Shown here piece by piece: positions 17,735 through 28,080 of a DNA stretch of 64,000 nucleotides. Every line of letters begins with the position of its first letter. The stretch's first letter is position 1. Below the pieces are notes generated by a model. That model made no database searches, was not told where the DNA came from, and worked only from the letters and a program-made list of their open reading frames with translations. The stretch is from Streptomyces sp. SPB162. GTDB lineage: Bacteria > Actinomycetota > Actinomycetes > Streptomycetales > Streptomycetaceae. The stretch covers positions 3,417,001 to 3,481,000 of the forward strand of contig NZ_JAQFII010000001.1 of NCBI RefSeq assembly GCF_029504575.1, written 5' to 3'. The position numbers and the translations under genes were made by a program.

Positions 17735-18079
17735 TCAGCTCAGCCCGCCGACCGGCGCGACGACCGTCCCGGCCGTCTCGCAGACCCAGTGCGGGTCGGG
17801 CCCGAGCTCGGGTTCCACGGCCAGTCCGTGCGGCTCCTCGCAGAGCGGGCACAGGGGCCAGCGCCCGAAGCGCGACAGCAGCGCGTCCTGGACGTCCTGG
17901 GCGACGAGCCCGGCGACGAACTCGCTCCCCTCGGGCCACTGCTCCACCCACCAGCGCCGTTGCGCGACGGCGTTCTCGACCAGGGAGACGGCCTCCGGCC
18001 CCGCGACGTCCCGGGCGGCGAGGTCGGCGAGGATGAGCGCCCGTGCGGTGTGCAGGGCCCCTTCGAGATCACGATCCAT
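17735..18079 (-). CDS. Hypothetical protein with Cys-x-x-Cys element
   Basis: A 114-residue acidic cytoplasmic protein. An N-terminal helix is MDRDLEGALHTARALIL, the middle has RRWWVEQWPEGSEFVAGLV, and a short metal-binding-like element CPLCEEPHGL is followed by a single later Cys in PHWVCETAG. A CPLC...H...C arrangement would suit a small zinc knuckle. The ATG at 18079 has GGACGG just upstream. It is the first gene of a two-gene unit with DUF4031 and is divergent from the RpiR regulator across 60 bp. I do not recognise a characterised family. Confidence 0.75.
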   Translation of the reverse strand: MDRDLEGALHTARALILADLAARDVAGPEAVSLVENAVAQRRWWVEQWPEGSEFVAGLVAQDVQDALLSRFGRWPLCPLCEEPHGLAVEPELGPDPHWVCETAGTVVAPVGGLS

Positions 18080-18119
18080 CCGTCCATTCTGCCTCCTGTC
18101 CTCTTGACGCCCCATCGCA

Positions 18120-18167
18120 CTGAAAATATCTTTCACGGTGTGACGTACAGCGTGAAGGAAACTTTCC
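18120..18167. promoter_or_regulatory. Probable RpiR/MurR operator (two inverted repeats)
   Basis: Two GAAA/TTTC-type palindromes sit at the start of the RpiR-family gene: TGAAAATATCTTTCA at 18121-18135, with perfect TGAAA arms, and GGAAACTTTCC around 18156-18166. The second lies just inside the coding sequence. The TGAAA-N-TTTCA form is what is expected for RpiR-family regulators, and the position between divergent genes suggests autoregulation and possibly control of the leftward gene pair. The binding protein is inferred from position only. Confidence 0.45.
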
Positions 18168-19108
18168 CTTCGCGGGCACGGCCATCGCGTGACGCGTCCG
18201 CCGCCCCCGCCGCCCCCGCCAAGAGCCCCGACCCCGGGACGCTGGCGGCCACCGTCCGTACGGTCGGTCCGTCGATGACGCGCTCGATGCAGCGGGTGGC
18301 GGAGGCCGTGGCCAACGACCCCGCCGCCTGCGCGCACCTCACCGTGACCGCGCTCGCGCAGCGCACCGGCACCAGCGAGGCCACCGTCGTGCGCACCGCC
18401 CGCCTGCTCGGCTACCCCGGGTACCGGGATCTGCGGCTGGCGCTGGCCGCGCTCGCCGCCCAGCAGGCGGCCGGCGTCCCGCCCGCCGTGACGGCGGACA
18501 TCGCCGTGGACGATCCGCTGACCGACGTGGTCGCGAAGCTGGCGCGCGAGGAGCAGCAGACGCTCGCCGACACCGCCGCCCAGCTCGACGTGGCGCAGTT
18601 GGAGGCGGTCGTCGGGGCGCTCGCCGCGGCGCGCCGGATCGAGGTGTTCGGCATCGGCGCGTCCAGTCTGGTGGGGCAGGACCTGGTCCAGAAGCTGCTG
18701 CGGATCGGCCTGATCGCGCACGCGCACAGCGATCCGCACCTGGCCGTCACCAACGCGGTCCAGCTGCGGGCCGGCGACGTGGCGATCGCGATCACGCACT
18801 CGGGGAACACCCATGACGTCATCGAGCCGCTGCGGGTGGCCTTCGACCGCGGCGCGACGACAGTGGCGGTCACCGGCCGTCCCGACGGGTCGGTCACCCA
18901 GTACGCCGATCACGTGCTGACCACGTCCACCTCGCGGGAGAGCGAGCTGCGGCCCGCGGCGATGTCGAGCAGGACCAGCCAGCTCCTCGTGGTGGACTTC
19001 CTGTTCATAGGCGTCATGCAACGCACCTACGAGACCGCCGCACCCGCCCTGTCCGCCTCGTACGAGGCTCTGGCCCACCGGCACAGCCCGCGCGCCTCCC
19101 GCTCCTGA
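18140..19108 (+). CDS. RpiR/MurR-family transcriptional regulator with SIS domain
   Basis: A 322-residue regulator. An N-terminal helix-turn-helix of the RpiR type (about 35-110: MTRSMQRVAEAVANDP, VTALAQRTGTSEATVVRTAR, LGYPGYRDLRLAL) is joined to a C-terminal sugar-isomerase (SIS) phosphosugar-binding domain (VFGIGASSLVGQDLVQKLLRIG, AIAITHSGNTHDVIEPL, VTGRPDGSVTQYADHVLTT). Because murQ lies next downstream, the likely effector is N-acetylmuramate-6-phosphate or a related recycled cell-wall sugar phosphate. The GTG at 18140 is the earliest plausible start. A GTG at 18152 would leave one of the palindromes outside the coding sequence and is a real alternative. Confidence 0.87.
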   Translation: MTYSVKETFPSRARPSRDASAAPAAPAKSPDPGTLAATVRTVGPSMTRSMQRVAEAVANDPAACAHLTVTALAQRTGTSEATVVRTARLLGYPGYRDLRLALAALAAQQAAGVPPAVTADIAVDDPLTDVVAKLAREEQQTLADTAAQLDVAQLEAVVGALAAARRIEVFGIGASSLVGQDLVQKLLRIGLIAHAHSDPHLAVTNAVQLRAGDVAIAITHSGNTHDVIEPLRVAFDRGATTVAVTGRPDGSVTQYADHVLTTSTSRESELRPAAMSSRTSQLLVVDFLFIGVMQRTYETAAPALSASYEALAHRHSPRASRS

Positions 19109-19295
19109 GGGGCGCCGGCACCGGAATCCCTCCCGCACACCGGGAACGCGGGACGCGGCAGGTAGCTCGTCATAGGTAGCGCAGGGTAGGTAACACCCAG
19201 ATCCTCAGTACCCAGCACGCAGCACGCAGCACCATGCCGTGGCGCGATGACGTGGCGCCGCGGCTCACCGCTTCACGTAAGGACGTACGAACGGC

Positions 19296-20237
19296 ATGTC
19301 CCCCTCCACCGACCCCGACTACACCGAGCTGCGCCGGGAACTGGAGAGCCTCACCACCGAGGCGTTCCGGCCCGAGCTCTCCGAGATCGACCGGCAGTCC
19401 ACCCTGGAGATCGCCCGGACGATGAACGCCGAGGACACCACCGTCCCGGCCGCGGTCGCCGCGCGGCTGCCGGCCATCGCCGCGGCCATCGACGACATCG
19501 CCGAGCGGATGGCGCGCGGCGGGCGGCTGCTCTACGCCGGGGCGGGCACCGCAGGCCGGCTCGGCGTGCTCGACGCGAGCGAGTGCCCGCCGACGTTCAA
19601 CACCGAACCCGGGCAGGTCGTCGGCCTGATCGCGGGCGGCCCGGCCGCGATGATCACCGCGGTGGAGGGCGCGGAGGACAGCAAGGCGCTGGCCGCCACC
19701 GACCTGGACGCCCTGGCCCTGGGGCCGGACGACACCGTGGTGGGCGTCTCGGCCTCCGGCCGCACCCCGTACGCGATCGGCGCCGTGGAGCACGCCCGGT
19801 CGCTGGGGGCGCTCACCGTCGGGCTGTCCTGCAACTCGCCCTCGCCGCTCGCGGCGGCCGCCGACCACGGCATCGAGGTCGTGGTCGGCCCCGAGTTGCT
19901 CACCGGTTCCACCCGGCTGAAGTCCGGCACGGCGCAGAAGCTCGTGCTGAACATGCTCTCGACGATCACGATGATCCGGCTCGGCAAGACGTACGGGAAC
20001 CTGATGGTGGACGTCCGGGCGTCCAACGAGAAGCTGCGGGCGCGGTCGCGGCGGATCGTCGCGCTGGCGACGGGGGCGTCGGACGCCACGATCGAGGCGG
20101 CGCTCGCCGCGGCGGACGGCGAGGTCAAGCCCGCCGTGCTGGCGATCCTGGCCGGGGTGGACGCCTCCACGGCGGCACGGCTGCTGGCGAAGAGCAACGG
20201 GCATCTGCGCGCGGCCCTGGAGTCGGCCGGCGCCTGA
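19296..20237 (+). CDS. murQ: N-acetylmuramic acid 6-phosphate etherase
   Basis: A 313-residue cytoplasmic lyase/etherase that cleaves the lactyl ether of MurNAc-6-phosphate to give GlcNAc-6-phosphate and lactate in peptidoglycan recycling. Family signatures: YAGAGTAGRLGVLDASECPPTF with the catalytic Glu, VGLIAGG, VEGAEDS, VGVSASGRTPY (SIS phosphosugar loop), STRLKSGTAQKLVLNMLST, and YGNLMVDVRASNEKL. Length is typical of MurQ. The product GlcNAc-6-P is the substrate of NagA, encoded 12 kb downstream. The upstream regulator probably controls it. The 187-bp spacer before it contains only a short CAGCACGCAG repeat. Confidence 0.95.
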   Translation: MSPSTDPDYTELRRELESLTTEAFRPELSEIDRQSTLEIARTMNAEDTTVPAAVAARLPAIAAAIDDIAERMARGGRLLYAGAGTAGRLGVLDASECPPTFNTEPGQVVGLIAGGPAAMITAVEGAEDSKALAATDLDALALGPDDTVVGVSASGRTPYAIGAVEHARSLGALTVGLSCNSPSPLAAAADHGIEVVVGPELLTGSTRLKSGTAQKLVLNMLSTITMIRLGKTYGNLMVDVRASNEKLRARSRRIVALATGASDATIEAALAAADGEVKPAVLAILAGVDASTAARLLAKSNGHLRAALESAGA

Positions 20238-20276
20238 CGCCCGCCGATGCGCGCAGGCCGGCACCCGCGGAAACGC

Positions 20277-20314
20277 CCGAGGGCGGCACCCCCGGCTGGG
20301 GATGCCGCCCTCGG
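20277..20314. terminator. Bidirectional terminator between murQ and groEL
   Basis: A 12-bp perfect stem (CCGAGGGCGGCA at 20277-20288 with its complement at 20303-20314) encloses a 14-nt loop in the 110-bp spacer between converging murQ and groEL. There is no strong T-run, as is usual in Streptomyces. Confidence 0.75.
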
Positions 20315-20347
20315 TCGACTTCAGCTGACCGGGTTCTGACCAGAAGG

Positions 20348-22852
<2,505 letters not shown>

Positions 22853-22884
22853 ATGCCCCGCCCACCACAGGGTGGACGGGGCAT
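22853..22884 (-). terminator. Terminator of the thrC-cysO operon
   Basis: ATGCCCCGCCCACC (22853-22866) pairs with GGTGGACGGGGCAT (22871-22884): a 14-bp stem with one mismatch that can wobble-pair and a 4-nt loop, 31 bp beyond the last stop codon. Confidence 0.8.
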
Positions 22885-22915
22885 GAGTTCACGCCGCGCT
22901 GGGTAGGGACGGAGG

Positions 22916-23191
22916 TCAGCCTCCGGCCACCGCCGGAATGATCGAGACATTCGCGCCGTCCGGGACCGAGGTCTGCAGACCTTCGGAAAAGCGCACGTCG
23001 TCGTCATTCACATAGACGTTCACAAAGCGCCGCAGCTTGCCCGTGTCATCGAGAACACGCGCGGAAATACCCGTGTGGTCCTTCTCCAGCGACTCCAGGA
23101 TCTCGGAGAGCGTCGAACCCTCGGCCGGAACTTCCGACTGGCCCCCGGTATAGGTGCGGAGAATGGTCGGAATACGAACAGAAGCACTCAT
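22916..23191 (-). CDS. Ubiquitin-like sulfur carrier, MoaD/ThiS family (CysO-like)
   Basis: A 91-residue beta-grasp protein ending in the diagnostic Gly-Gly (IIPAVAGG), the site that is thiocarboxylated to carry sulfur. Other landmarks: IPTILRTYTGG near the start, LSEILESLE, and RFVNVYVNDDDVRF. In actinobacteria this subfamily includes CysO, which donates sulfide for cysteine synthesis with CysM and Mec+, but MoaD-like roles cannot be excluded. It overlaps the end of thrC by 4 bp (ATGA), so it is translationally coupled to threonine synthase and shares its SAM-responsive leader. Confidence 0.88.
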   Translation of the reverse strand: MSASVRIPTILRTYTGGQSEVPAEGSTLSEILESLEKDHTGISARVLDDTGKLRRFVNVYVNDDDVRFSEGLQTSVPDGANVSIIPAVAGG

Positions 23192-24483
23192 GCGAGGCCA
23201 GCCTCTCGGAACGCGGCAATGGTCGGGCGGATCACGGCGGTCGGGCCGGTGGTCGGAGCGACCGCGTCGAGGGTCTTCAGACCGTCACCGGTGTTGAGGA
23301 CGACGGTCTCCAGCGACGGGTCGAGCTGACCGGTCTCGATGAGCTTCTGCAGCACGCCGACCGTCACCCCGCCCGCGGTCTCGGCGAAGATGCCCTCGGT
23401 GCGCGCCAGCAACTTGATCGCGGCCACGCACTGCTCGTCGGTGACGTCCTCGACCGCTCCGCCGGTGCGGCGGGCGATGTCGAGCACGTACGGGCCGTCG
23501 GCCGGGTTGCCGATCGCCAGCGACTTGGCGATGGTGTCCGGCTTCACCGGGCGCACGACGTCGTGGCCGGCCTTGAAGGCCGCCGAGACCGGGGAACAGC
23601 CCTCGGCCTGCGCGCCGTAGATCTTGTAGGGCTTCTCCTCGACCAGCCCGAGCTTGATCAGCTCCTGCAGACCCTTGTCGATCTTCGTGAGCTGCGAACC
23701 CGATGCGATCGGGATGACGATCTGGTCCGGCAGCCGCCAGCCGAGCTGCTCGCAGATCTCGTACGCGAGCGTCTTCGATCCCTCGCCGTAGTACGGCCGC
23801 AGGTTGACGTTGACGAAGCCCCAGTCCTCGCCGATCGGGTCGCCGATCAGCTCGGAGCAGAACCGGTTCACGTCGTCGTAGTTGCCCTCGATGCCGACCA
23901 GCTCGCCGCCGTACACCGCGGCCATGACGACCTTGCCGGCCTCCAGGTCGTGCGGGATGAACACACAGGAGCGGAAGCCGGCGCGGGCGGCGGCGGCGCC
24001 GACGGCGCCCGCCAGGTTGCCCGTGGAGGAGCAGGAGAGCGTGGTGAGGCCGAAGGTGCGGGCGGCCTCCAAGGCGATGGCGACGACCCGGTCCTTGAAG
24101 GAGTGCGTCGGGTTGCCGGAGTCGTCCTTGACGTACAGGCCGCCGGTGACGCCCAGCTCACGGGCCAGGTTGTCGGCCTTGACCAGCTTGGTCCAGCCCG
24201 GGTTCAGATTGGGCTTGTCGACCACGTCGGCCGGAACGGGCAACAGCGGCGCGTAGCGCCAGATGTTCGCCGGGCCGGACTCGATCTGCTTGCGCAGCGC
24301 TTCCGGGTCACCGGTGGGGAGGTCGTAGGCCACTTCGAGCGGCCCGAAACACTCCTGGCACGCGAAGACGGGACCGAGCGGGACGCGTTCTCCGCACTCC
24401 CGGCAGGAGAGCGCGACGGCGGGGCCGAAGTCCGCTCGGGTGTCCGGGGTGGTTCCAGTGGTGTCGATGGTCTGCACAGCCAT
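23188..24483 (-). CDS. thrC: Threonine synthase
   Basis: A 431-residue PLP enzyme converting O-phosphohomoserine to threonine. An N-terminal zinc-ribbon-like element (LSCRECGERVPLG and FACQECFGPLEVAY, four Cys) is typical of this actinobacterial/archaeal type. The PLP Lys is in GNPTHSFKDR. SCSSTGNLAGAVGAAAARAG and the phosphate-binding SGSQL also match. Start ATG 24483 with GAGGAG upstream, which also forms part of the riboswitch P1 helix. It heads a two-gene operon with the sulfur carrier. O-phosphohomoserine/homoserine is the branch point with methionine, which gives a reason for SAM control. Confidence 0.95.
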   Translation of the reverse strand: MAVQTIDTTGTTPDTRADFGPAVALSCRECGERVPLGPVFACQECFGPLEVAYDLPTGDPEALRKQIESGPANIWRYAPLLPVPADVVDKPNLNPGWTKLVKADNLARELGVTGGLYVKDDSGNPTHSFKDRVVAIALEAARTFGLTTLSCSSTGNLAGAVGAAAARAGFRSCVFIPHDLEAGKVVMAAVYGGELVGIEGNYDDVNRFCSELIGDPIGEDWGFVNVNLRPYYGEGSKTLAYEICEQLGWRLPDQIVIPIASGSQLTKIDKGLQELIKLGLVEEKPYKIYGAQAEGCSPVSAAFKAGHDVVRPVKPDTIAKSLAIGNPADGPYVLDIARRTGGAVEDVTDEQCVAAIKLLARTEGIFAETAGGVTVGVLQKLIETGQLDPSLETVVLNTGDGLKTLDAVAPTTGPTAVIRPTIAAFREAGLA

Positions 24484-24502
24484 GACGGCGAGGCCCTTTC
24501 TC

Positions 24503-24640
24503 CTCATCTTCCCCGCGGCGACGATCGCCACGAGACGGAATTGGCACCTTCCCCACCTGGCCTCGCGTCGTCGACGACGAGATGTGGCGGGAGGGTTGCC
24601 GGGACTTCTGCGGGCCGTTCCCTCAGTCCCTCTGGATGAG
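24503..24640 (-). promoter_or_regulatory. SAM-I (S-box) riboswitch of thrC
   Basis: Read on the minus strand, the leader shows the S-box landmarks in order: CTCATCCAGAGGG (P1/P2), GACTGAGGGAACGGCCC, GTCCCGGCAACC (kink-turn/pseudoknot region), GGTGCCAATTCC (P3 end), a GGCGATCGTCGCC P4 hairpin, and GATGAG closing P1 with the opening CTCATC. The 3' strand of P1 (24503-24508) runs into the GAGGAG ribosome binding site 20 nt before thrC. SAM binding should therefore hide the Shine-Dalgarno, which is translational control. This was recognised by conserved sequence blocks and not folded computationally. Confidence 0.85.
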
Positions 24641-24838
24641 CGCTGTGGCACCGGGCTCTCGCCCGGGCATTTGTTTTCCGTGGTGACCCCGGCATGCGGT
24701 GGTCACTCGCGTTGTTCAAGACTGTAACCGACGAGCCCGACACTTGAGAGGGTCGTCCGTACCGCGAGATGGGTCACGGGGATCCCCTCGCGGGGTGAAA
24801 TCGACCCCCTGTCCCACAGCTACCAGGGAGTAACGCGC

Positions 24839-25819
24839 GTGCTGCAAGAGGTGGAGCGCTGGCTCGATCGACGGTCCTGGTCCGCCGCCGACCGACCCCT
24901 CGACCGACTGCTCGCGGCCAAGCGTTCCGCGGGCGACCGGGGCACGGTCAGCGTGGTGCTGCCCGCCCTCGACGAGGAGGCCACGGTCGGTGCGATCGTG
25001 CGCACCGTCCGCGACGAGCTGATGAGCGGTCCCGTCCCTCTCGTGGACGAGCTGATCGTGCTCGACTCGGGCTCCACGGACCGTACGGCGGAGGTCTCGG
25101 CACGCGCCGGAGCCCGGGTCGTGCACCGCGACGAGATACTCCCCGACCTGCCCGCCGCGCCCGGCAAGGGCGAGGTGCTGTGGCGGTCACTGCTGGTGAC
25201 GAGCGGCGAGATCGTCTGCTTCATCGACGCCGACCTGCGCGACTTCGACGCCCGCTTCGTCCACGGCATCGTCGGCCCGCTGCTGACCGAGCCCGGCGTC
25301 CAGCTGGTCAAGGCGATGTACGACCGCCCGCTCGAAACCGGTGACACGGTCGTGCCGGCCGGCGGCGGCCGCGTCACCGAACTCGTCGCCCGCCCCCTGC
25401 TCAACCTGCACTGGCCGCTCCTCGCGGGCTTCGTCCAGCCCCTCGGCGGTGAGTACGCGGCACGGCGCTCCCTACTGGAACGGCTGCCGTTCCCGGTCGG
25501 CTACGGCGTCGAGCTCGGCATGCTCATCGACGCGCTGAACACCGTCGGCCTGGACGCGCTGGCCCAGGTGGACGTAGGAGTACGCCACCACCGCCACCAG
25601 GACGGCCAGGCACTCGGCCGCATGGCCGCCACGATCTACCGCACCGCCCAGGTCCGCCTGGCCCGCGGCCAGCTGGTACGTCCCGTCCTGACCCAGTTCC
25701 ACCGCGGAGCGGACGGAGGCTTCGAACCCTCGACACACGAGGTGGCGGCGGAAGAGCGCCCTCCCATGATCACCATCCCCGAATACCTCGCGGCTCGCGC
25801 GACCAGGCGCACGGGGTGA
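24839..25819 (+). CDS. gpgS: Glucosyl-3-phosphoglycerate synthase (GT81)
   Basis: A 326-residue GT-A glycosyltransferase expected to join glucose from a nucleotide sugar to 3-phosphoglycerate, the first step to glucosylglycerate and methylglucose lipopolysaccharides. Landmarks: SVVLPALDEEATVG, DELIVLDSGSTDRTAEV, the acceptor-side PGKGEVLWRSL, the metal-binding DAD of CFIDADLRDF, GFVQPLGGEYAARR, and GVELGMLID. The C-terminal HHRHQD is conserved in the family. The GTG at 24839 has GGGAG upstream. Next to otsA it suggests a compatible-solute or storage-sugar neighbourhood. The acceptor is inferred from family resemblance. Confidence 0.8.
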   Translation: MLQEVERWLDRRSWSAADRPLDRLLAAKRSAGDRGTVSVVLPALDEEATVGAIVRTVRDELMSGPVPLVDELIVLDSGSTDRTAEVSARAGARVVHRDEILPDLPAAPGKGEVLWRSLLVTSGEIVCFIDADLRDFDARFVHGIVGPLLTEPGVQLVKAMYDRPLETGDTVVPAGGGRVTELVARPLLNLHWPLLAGFVQPLGGEYAARRSLLERLPFPVGYGVELGMLIDALNTVGLDALAQVDVGVRHHRHQDGQALGRMAATIYRTAQVRLARGQLVRPVLTQFHRGADGGFEPSTHEVAAEERPPMITIPEYLAARATRRTG

Positions 25820-25908
25820 CCGGCCGCGCTCACCCGCGCGGGGGGCGTGACCCCGCGGCGGAGCCGCCACCACGTTTGCGTCGCAGGACACCTGGCTAGG
25901 CTGGCGGC

Positions 25909-27342
25909 ATGGTCGCTCATCGTGCAGCCCCGATCCTCGTCGCCTCCAACCGCGGGCCCGTCTCGTACACCCTCGGGGAGGACAACACCCTCACCGCCAA
26001 GCGCGGCGGCGGCGGCCTGGTCTCCGGTCTGAGCGCGATCGGCCCCGACGCCGGCGCCGTCTGGGTGTGCGCGGCCATGGGCGAGGGCGACCGCGAAGCG
26101 GTCCGCCGCGGCGAGGGCGACGCGCAGACGCGCATGCTGGGCATCGAGCCGGACGTCTTCGCCGCCGCGTACAACTCCATCGCCAACTCGGTGCTGTGGT
26201 TCGTCCACCACCTGCTCTTCCAGACCCACCTGGAACCCCTCTTCGACGAGGGCTTCCGGCAGGACTGGGCGGCCTACGAGACGTACAACGCGGCCTTCGC
26301 GGACGCGCTCGCCGAGGAGGCGGCGGACGGCGCCACCGTCCTGGTGCAGGACTACCACCTGTCACTGGCCCCCGCGATGCTCCGCGAGCGCCGTCCCGAC
26401 CTGCGGATCGGGCACTTCTCGCACACCCCGTGGGCGCCGCCGGACTACTTCCGCCTGCTGCCCGACGACATCGGGGCGGAGCTCCTCACCGGGATCCTCG
26501 GCGCCGACCGCGCCGCGTTCCTCACCCACCGGTGGGCGGAGGCCTTCGCCGCATGCTGCGCCGACGTGCTCGACGCGGAGGTCTCGCGCGACGACGCGGG
26601 GGAGCTGACCGTCACCCACGCGGGCCGCACCACGCGGATCGGTGTGCACGGGCTCGGCGCCGACGCGGACTTCCTGCGGGAGCGCTCGCACCAGGACGAC
26701 GTCGAGGAGCGGCTGGCCGCGCTGCGCGCCGAGGTCGGCCCCGGCCGGCGCACGATCGTGCGCGTCGACCGCACGGAGCTCTCCAAGAACATCGTGCGCG
26801 GCTTCCTCGCCTACCGGCAGCTGCTCACCGAGCACCCGGAGTGGCGCGAGCGCGTCGTGCACATCGCTTTCGCGTACCCGTCACGGCACGACCTCGCGGT
26901 CTACCGCGAGTACACCGCCGAGGTGCAGCGGGTGGCCGACGAGATCAACGCGGAGTTCGGCACGGACGGCTGGCAGCCGCTGCTCCTGCACGTCAAGGAC
27001 GACTTCGCGCGGTCGCTCGCCGCATACCGTCTCGCCGACGTGGCGCTGGTGAATCCGATCCGCGACGGGATGAACCTCGTGGCGAAGGAGGTCCCGGTGG
27101 TCTCGGACGAGGGAGTCGCGCTGGTGCTCTCCCGCGAGGCGGGGGCTTTCGAGGAGCTGGGGGACGACTCCCTGGTCGTCAATCCCTACGACCTGCGCTC
27201 AACGGCGCGCGCACTGCACGAGGCGCTCACGATGCCGGCGGACGAGCGCGCCGAGCGCACGAAGCGGCTGGCCTCCTCGGCGACGGCGCTGCCGCCGGCC
27301 CAGTGGTTCCTGGCCCAACTGGACGCGCTCACCCTCGACTGA
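25909..27342 (+). CDS. otsA: Trehalose-6-phosphate synthase
   Basis: A 477-residue GT20 glycosyltransferase making trehalose-6-phosphate from a nucleoside-diphosphate glucose and glucose-6-phosphate. Landmarks: LVASNRGPVSYTL, GGGGLVSGL, VWVCAAMGEGDRE, VLVQDYHLSLAPAMLRERRP, HFSHTPWAPPDYFRLLP, RTELSKNIVRGFLAYRQLL, YRLADVALVNPIRDGMNLVAKE and LSREAGAFEELG. All core substrate-contacting blocks are present. It lies 89 bp after gpgS. It ends at the edge of an inverted repeat array and converges on otsB, its partner enzyme, 1.4 kb away. Confidence 0.93.
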   Translation: MVAHRAAPILVASNRGPVSYTLGEDNTLTAKRGGGGLVSGLSAIGPDAGAVWVCAAMGEGDREAVRRGEGDAQTRMLGIEPDVFAAAYNSIANSVLWFVHHLLFQTHLEPLFDEGFRQDWAAYETYNAAFADALAEEAADGATVLVQDYHLSLAPAMLRERRPDLRIGHFSHTPWAPPDYFRLLPDDIGAELLTGILGADRAAFLTHRWAEAFAACCADVLDAEVSRDDAGELTVTHAGRTTRIGVHGLGADADFLRERSHQDDVEERLAALRAEVGPGRRTIVRVDRTELSKNIVRGFLAYRQLLTEHPEWRERVVHIAFAYPSRHDLAVYREYTAEVQRVADEINAEFGTDGWQPLLLHVKDDFARSLAAYRLADVALVNPIRDGMNLVAKEVPVVSDEGVALVLSREAGAFEELGDDSLVVNPYDLRSTARALHEALTMPADERAERTKRLASSATALPPAQWFLAQLDALTLD

Positions 27343-27880
27343 TCGGGGGGTCGCTGCGCTCCCTTGGGGGGTGGCGGTGGTGGGGTGATCAGCCGGTGGG
27401 GTTGGGGTTGCGGTTCGGGGCTGAGGTTCGGGGCTGAGGTTCGGGCAGTGCGGAGGGGTGCGTCTGCGGCGCTGCGCACCTTGACCGGGCGGAGGGGAAG
27501 CCAGGCGCTGCGCGCCGGCGGGGGGCGGGTCGCTGCGCTCCCTTGGGTGGGTGGCGGTGCTGGGGTGATCAGCCATGGGTTCGGGGCTGAGGTTCGGGCA
27601 GTGCGGAGGGGTGCGTCTGCGGGCGGAGGGGAAGCCAGGCGCTGCGCGCCGGCGGGGGCGGATCGCTGCGCTCCCTTGGGGTGGGGTGGCGGTGTTGGGG
27701 TGATCGGCCATGGGTTCGGGGCTGAGGTTCGGGCAGCGCGGAGGGGTGCGTCTGCGGCGCTGCGCACCTTGACCGGGCGGAGGGGAAGCCTGGCGCTGCG
27801 CGCCGGCGGGGGCGGTTCGCTGCGCTCCCTTTGCCCGGTCGCGGAGTGGTTGGGCGTGGTGGGGCCCTCGGGCGCAGGCG
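27343..27880. repeat. Left repeat array (three units, forward orientation)
   Basis: Immediately after otsA. Core GTGCGTCTGCGGCGCTGCGC...CTTGACCGGGCGGAGGGG...GGCGCTGCGCGCC begins at 27459, 27611 (internally deleted by about 18 bp) and 27746. Each core is followed by TCGCTGCGCTCCCTTGGG, GGTGGCGGTG and TTCGGGGCTGAGGTTCGGGC segments. Spacing is 152 and 135 bp. The array is non-coding, since no frame gives a credible protein. Confidence 0.85.
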
Positions 27881-28080
27881 GGAACTTTTGATCCCCTCTT
27901 CTTGGCGGAAGGTGCAACGGGTGGGACTGGGCGTGCCTGTTGGGGTTGGTGTGGCGCTTTTGGGGTCGATGTGGATCACTAAGGTCGATCAGAACCCGCT
28001 ATAGCGATGCGCCAGCCGCCCGAAGTGATCCACTCGCGGCGACGGCCGGAGCCGAACCGTTTCTGCACACACCCACCGGC
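27881..28080. other. Unique centre between the two opposed repeat arrays
   Basis: About 200 bp of different composition (A/T-richer, with CTTTTGATCCCCTCTTCTTGG and GGTTGGTGTGGCGCTTTTGG). It holds a perfect 10-bp inverted repeat, GTGGATCACT at 27971-27980 and AGTGATCCAC at 28024-28033, around a loop containing CCGCTATAGCG. No gene is visible. Confidence 0.5.
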
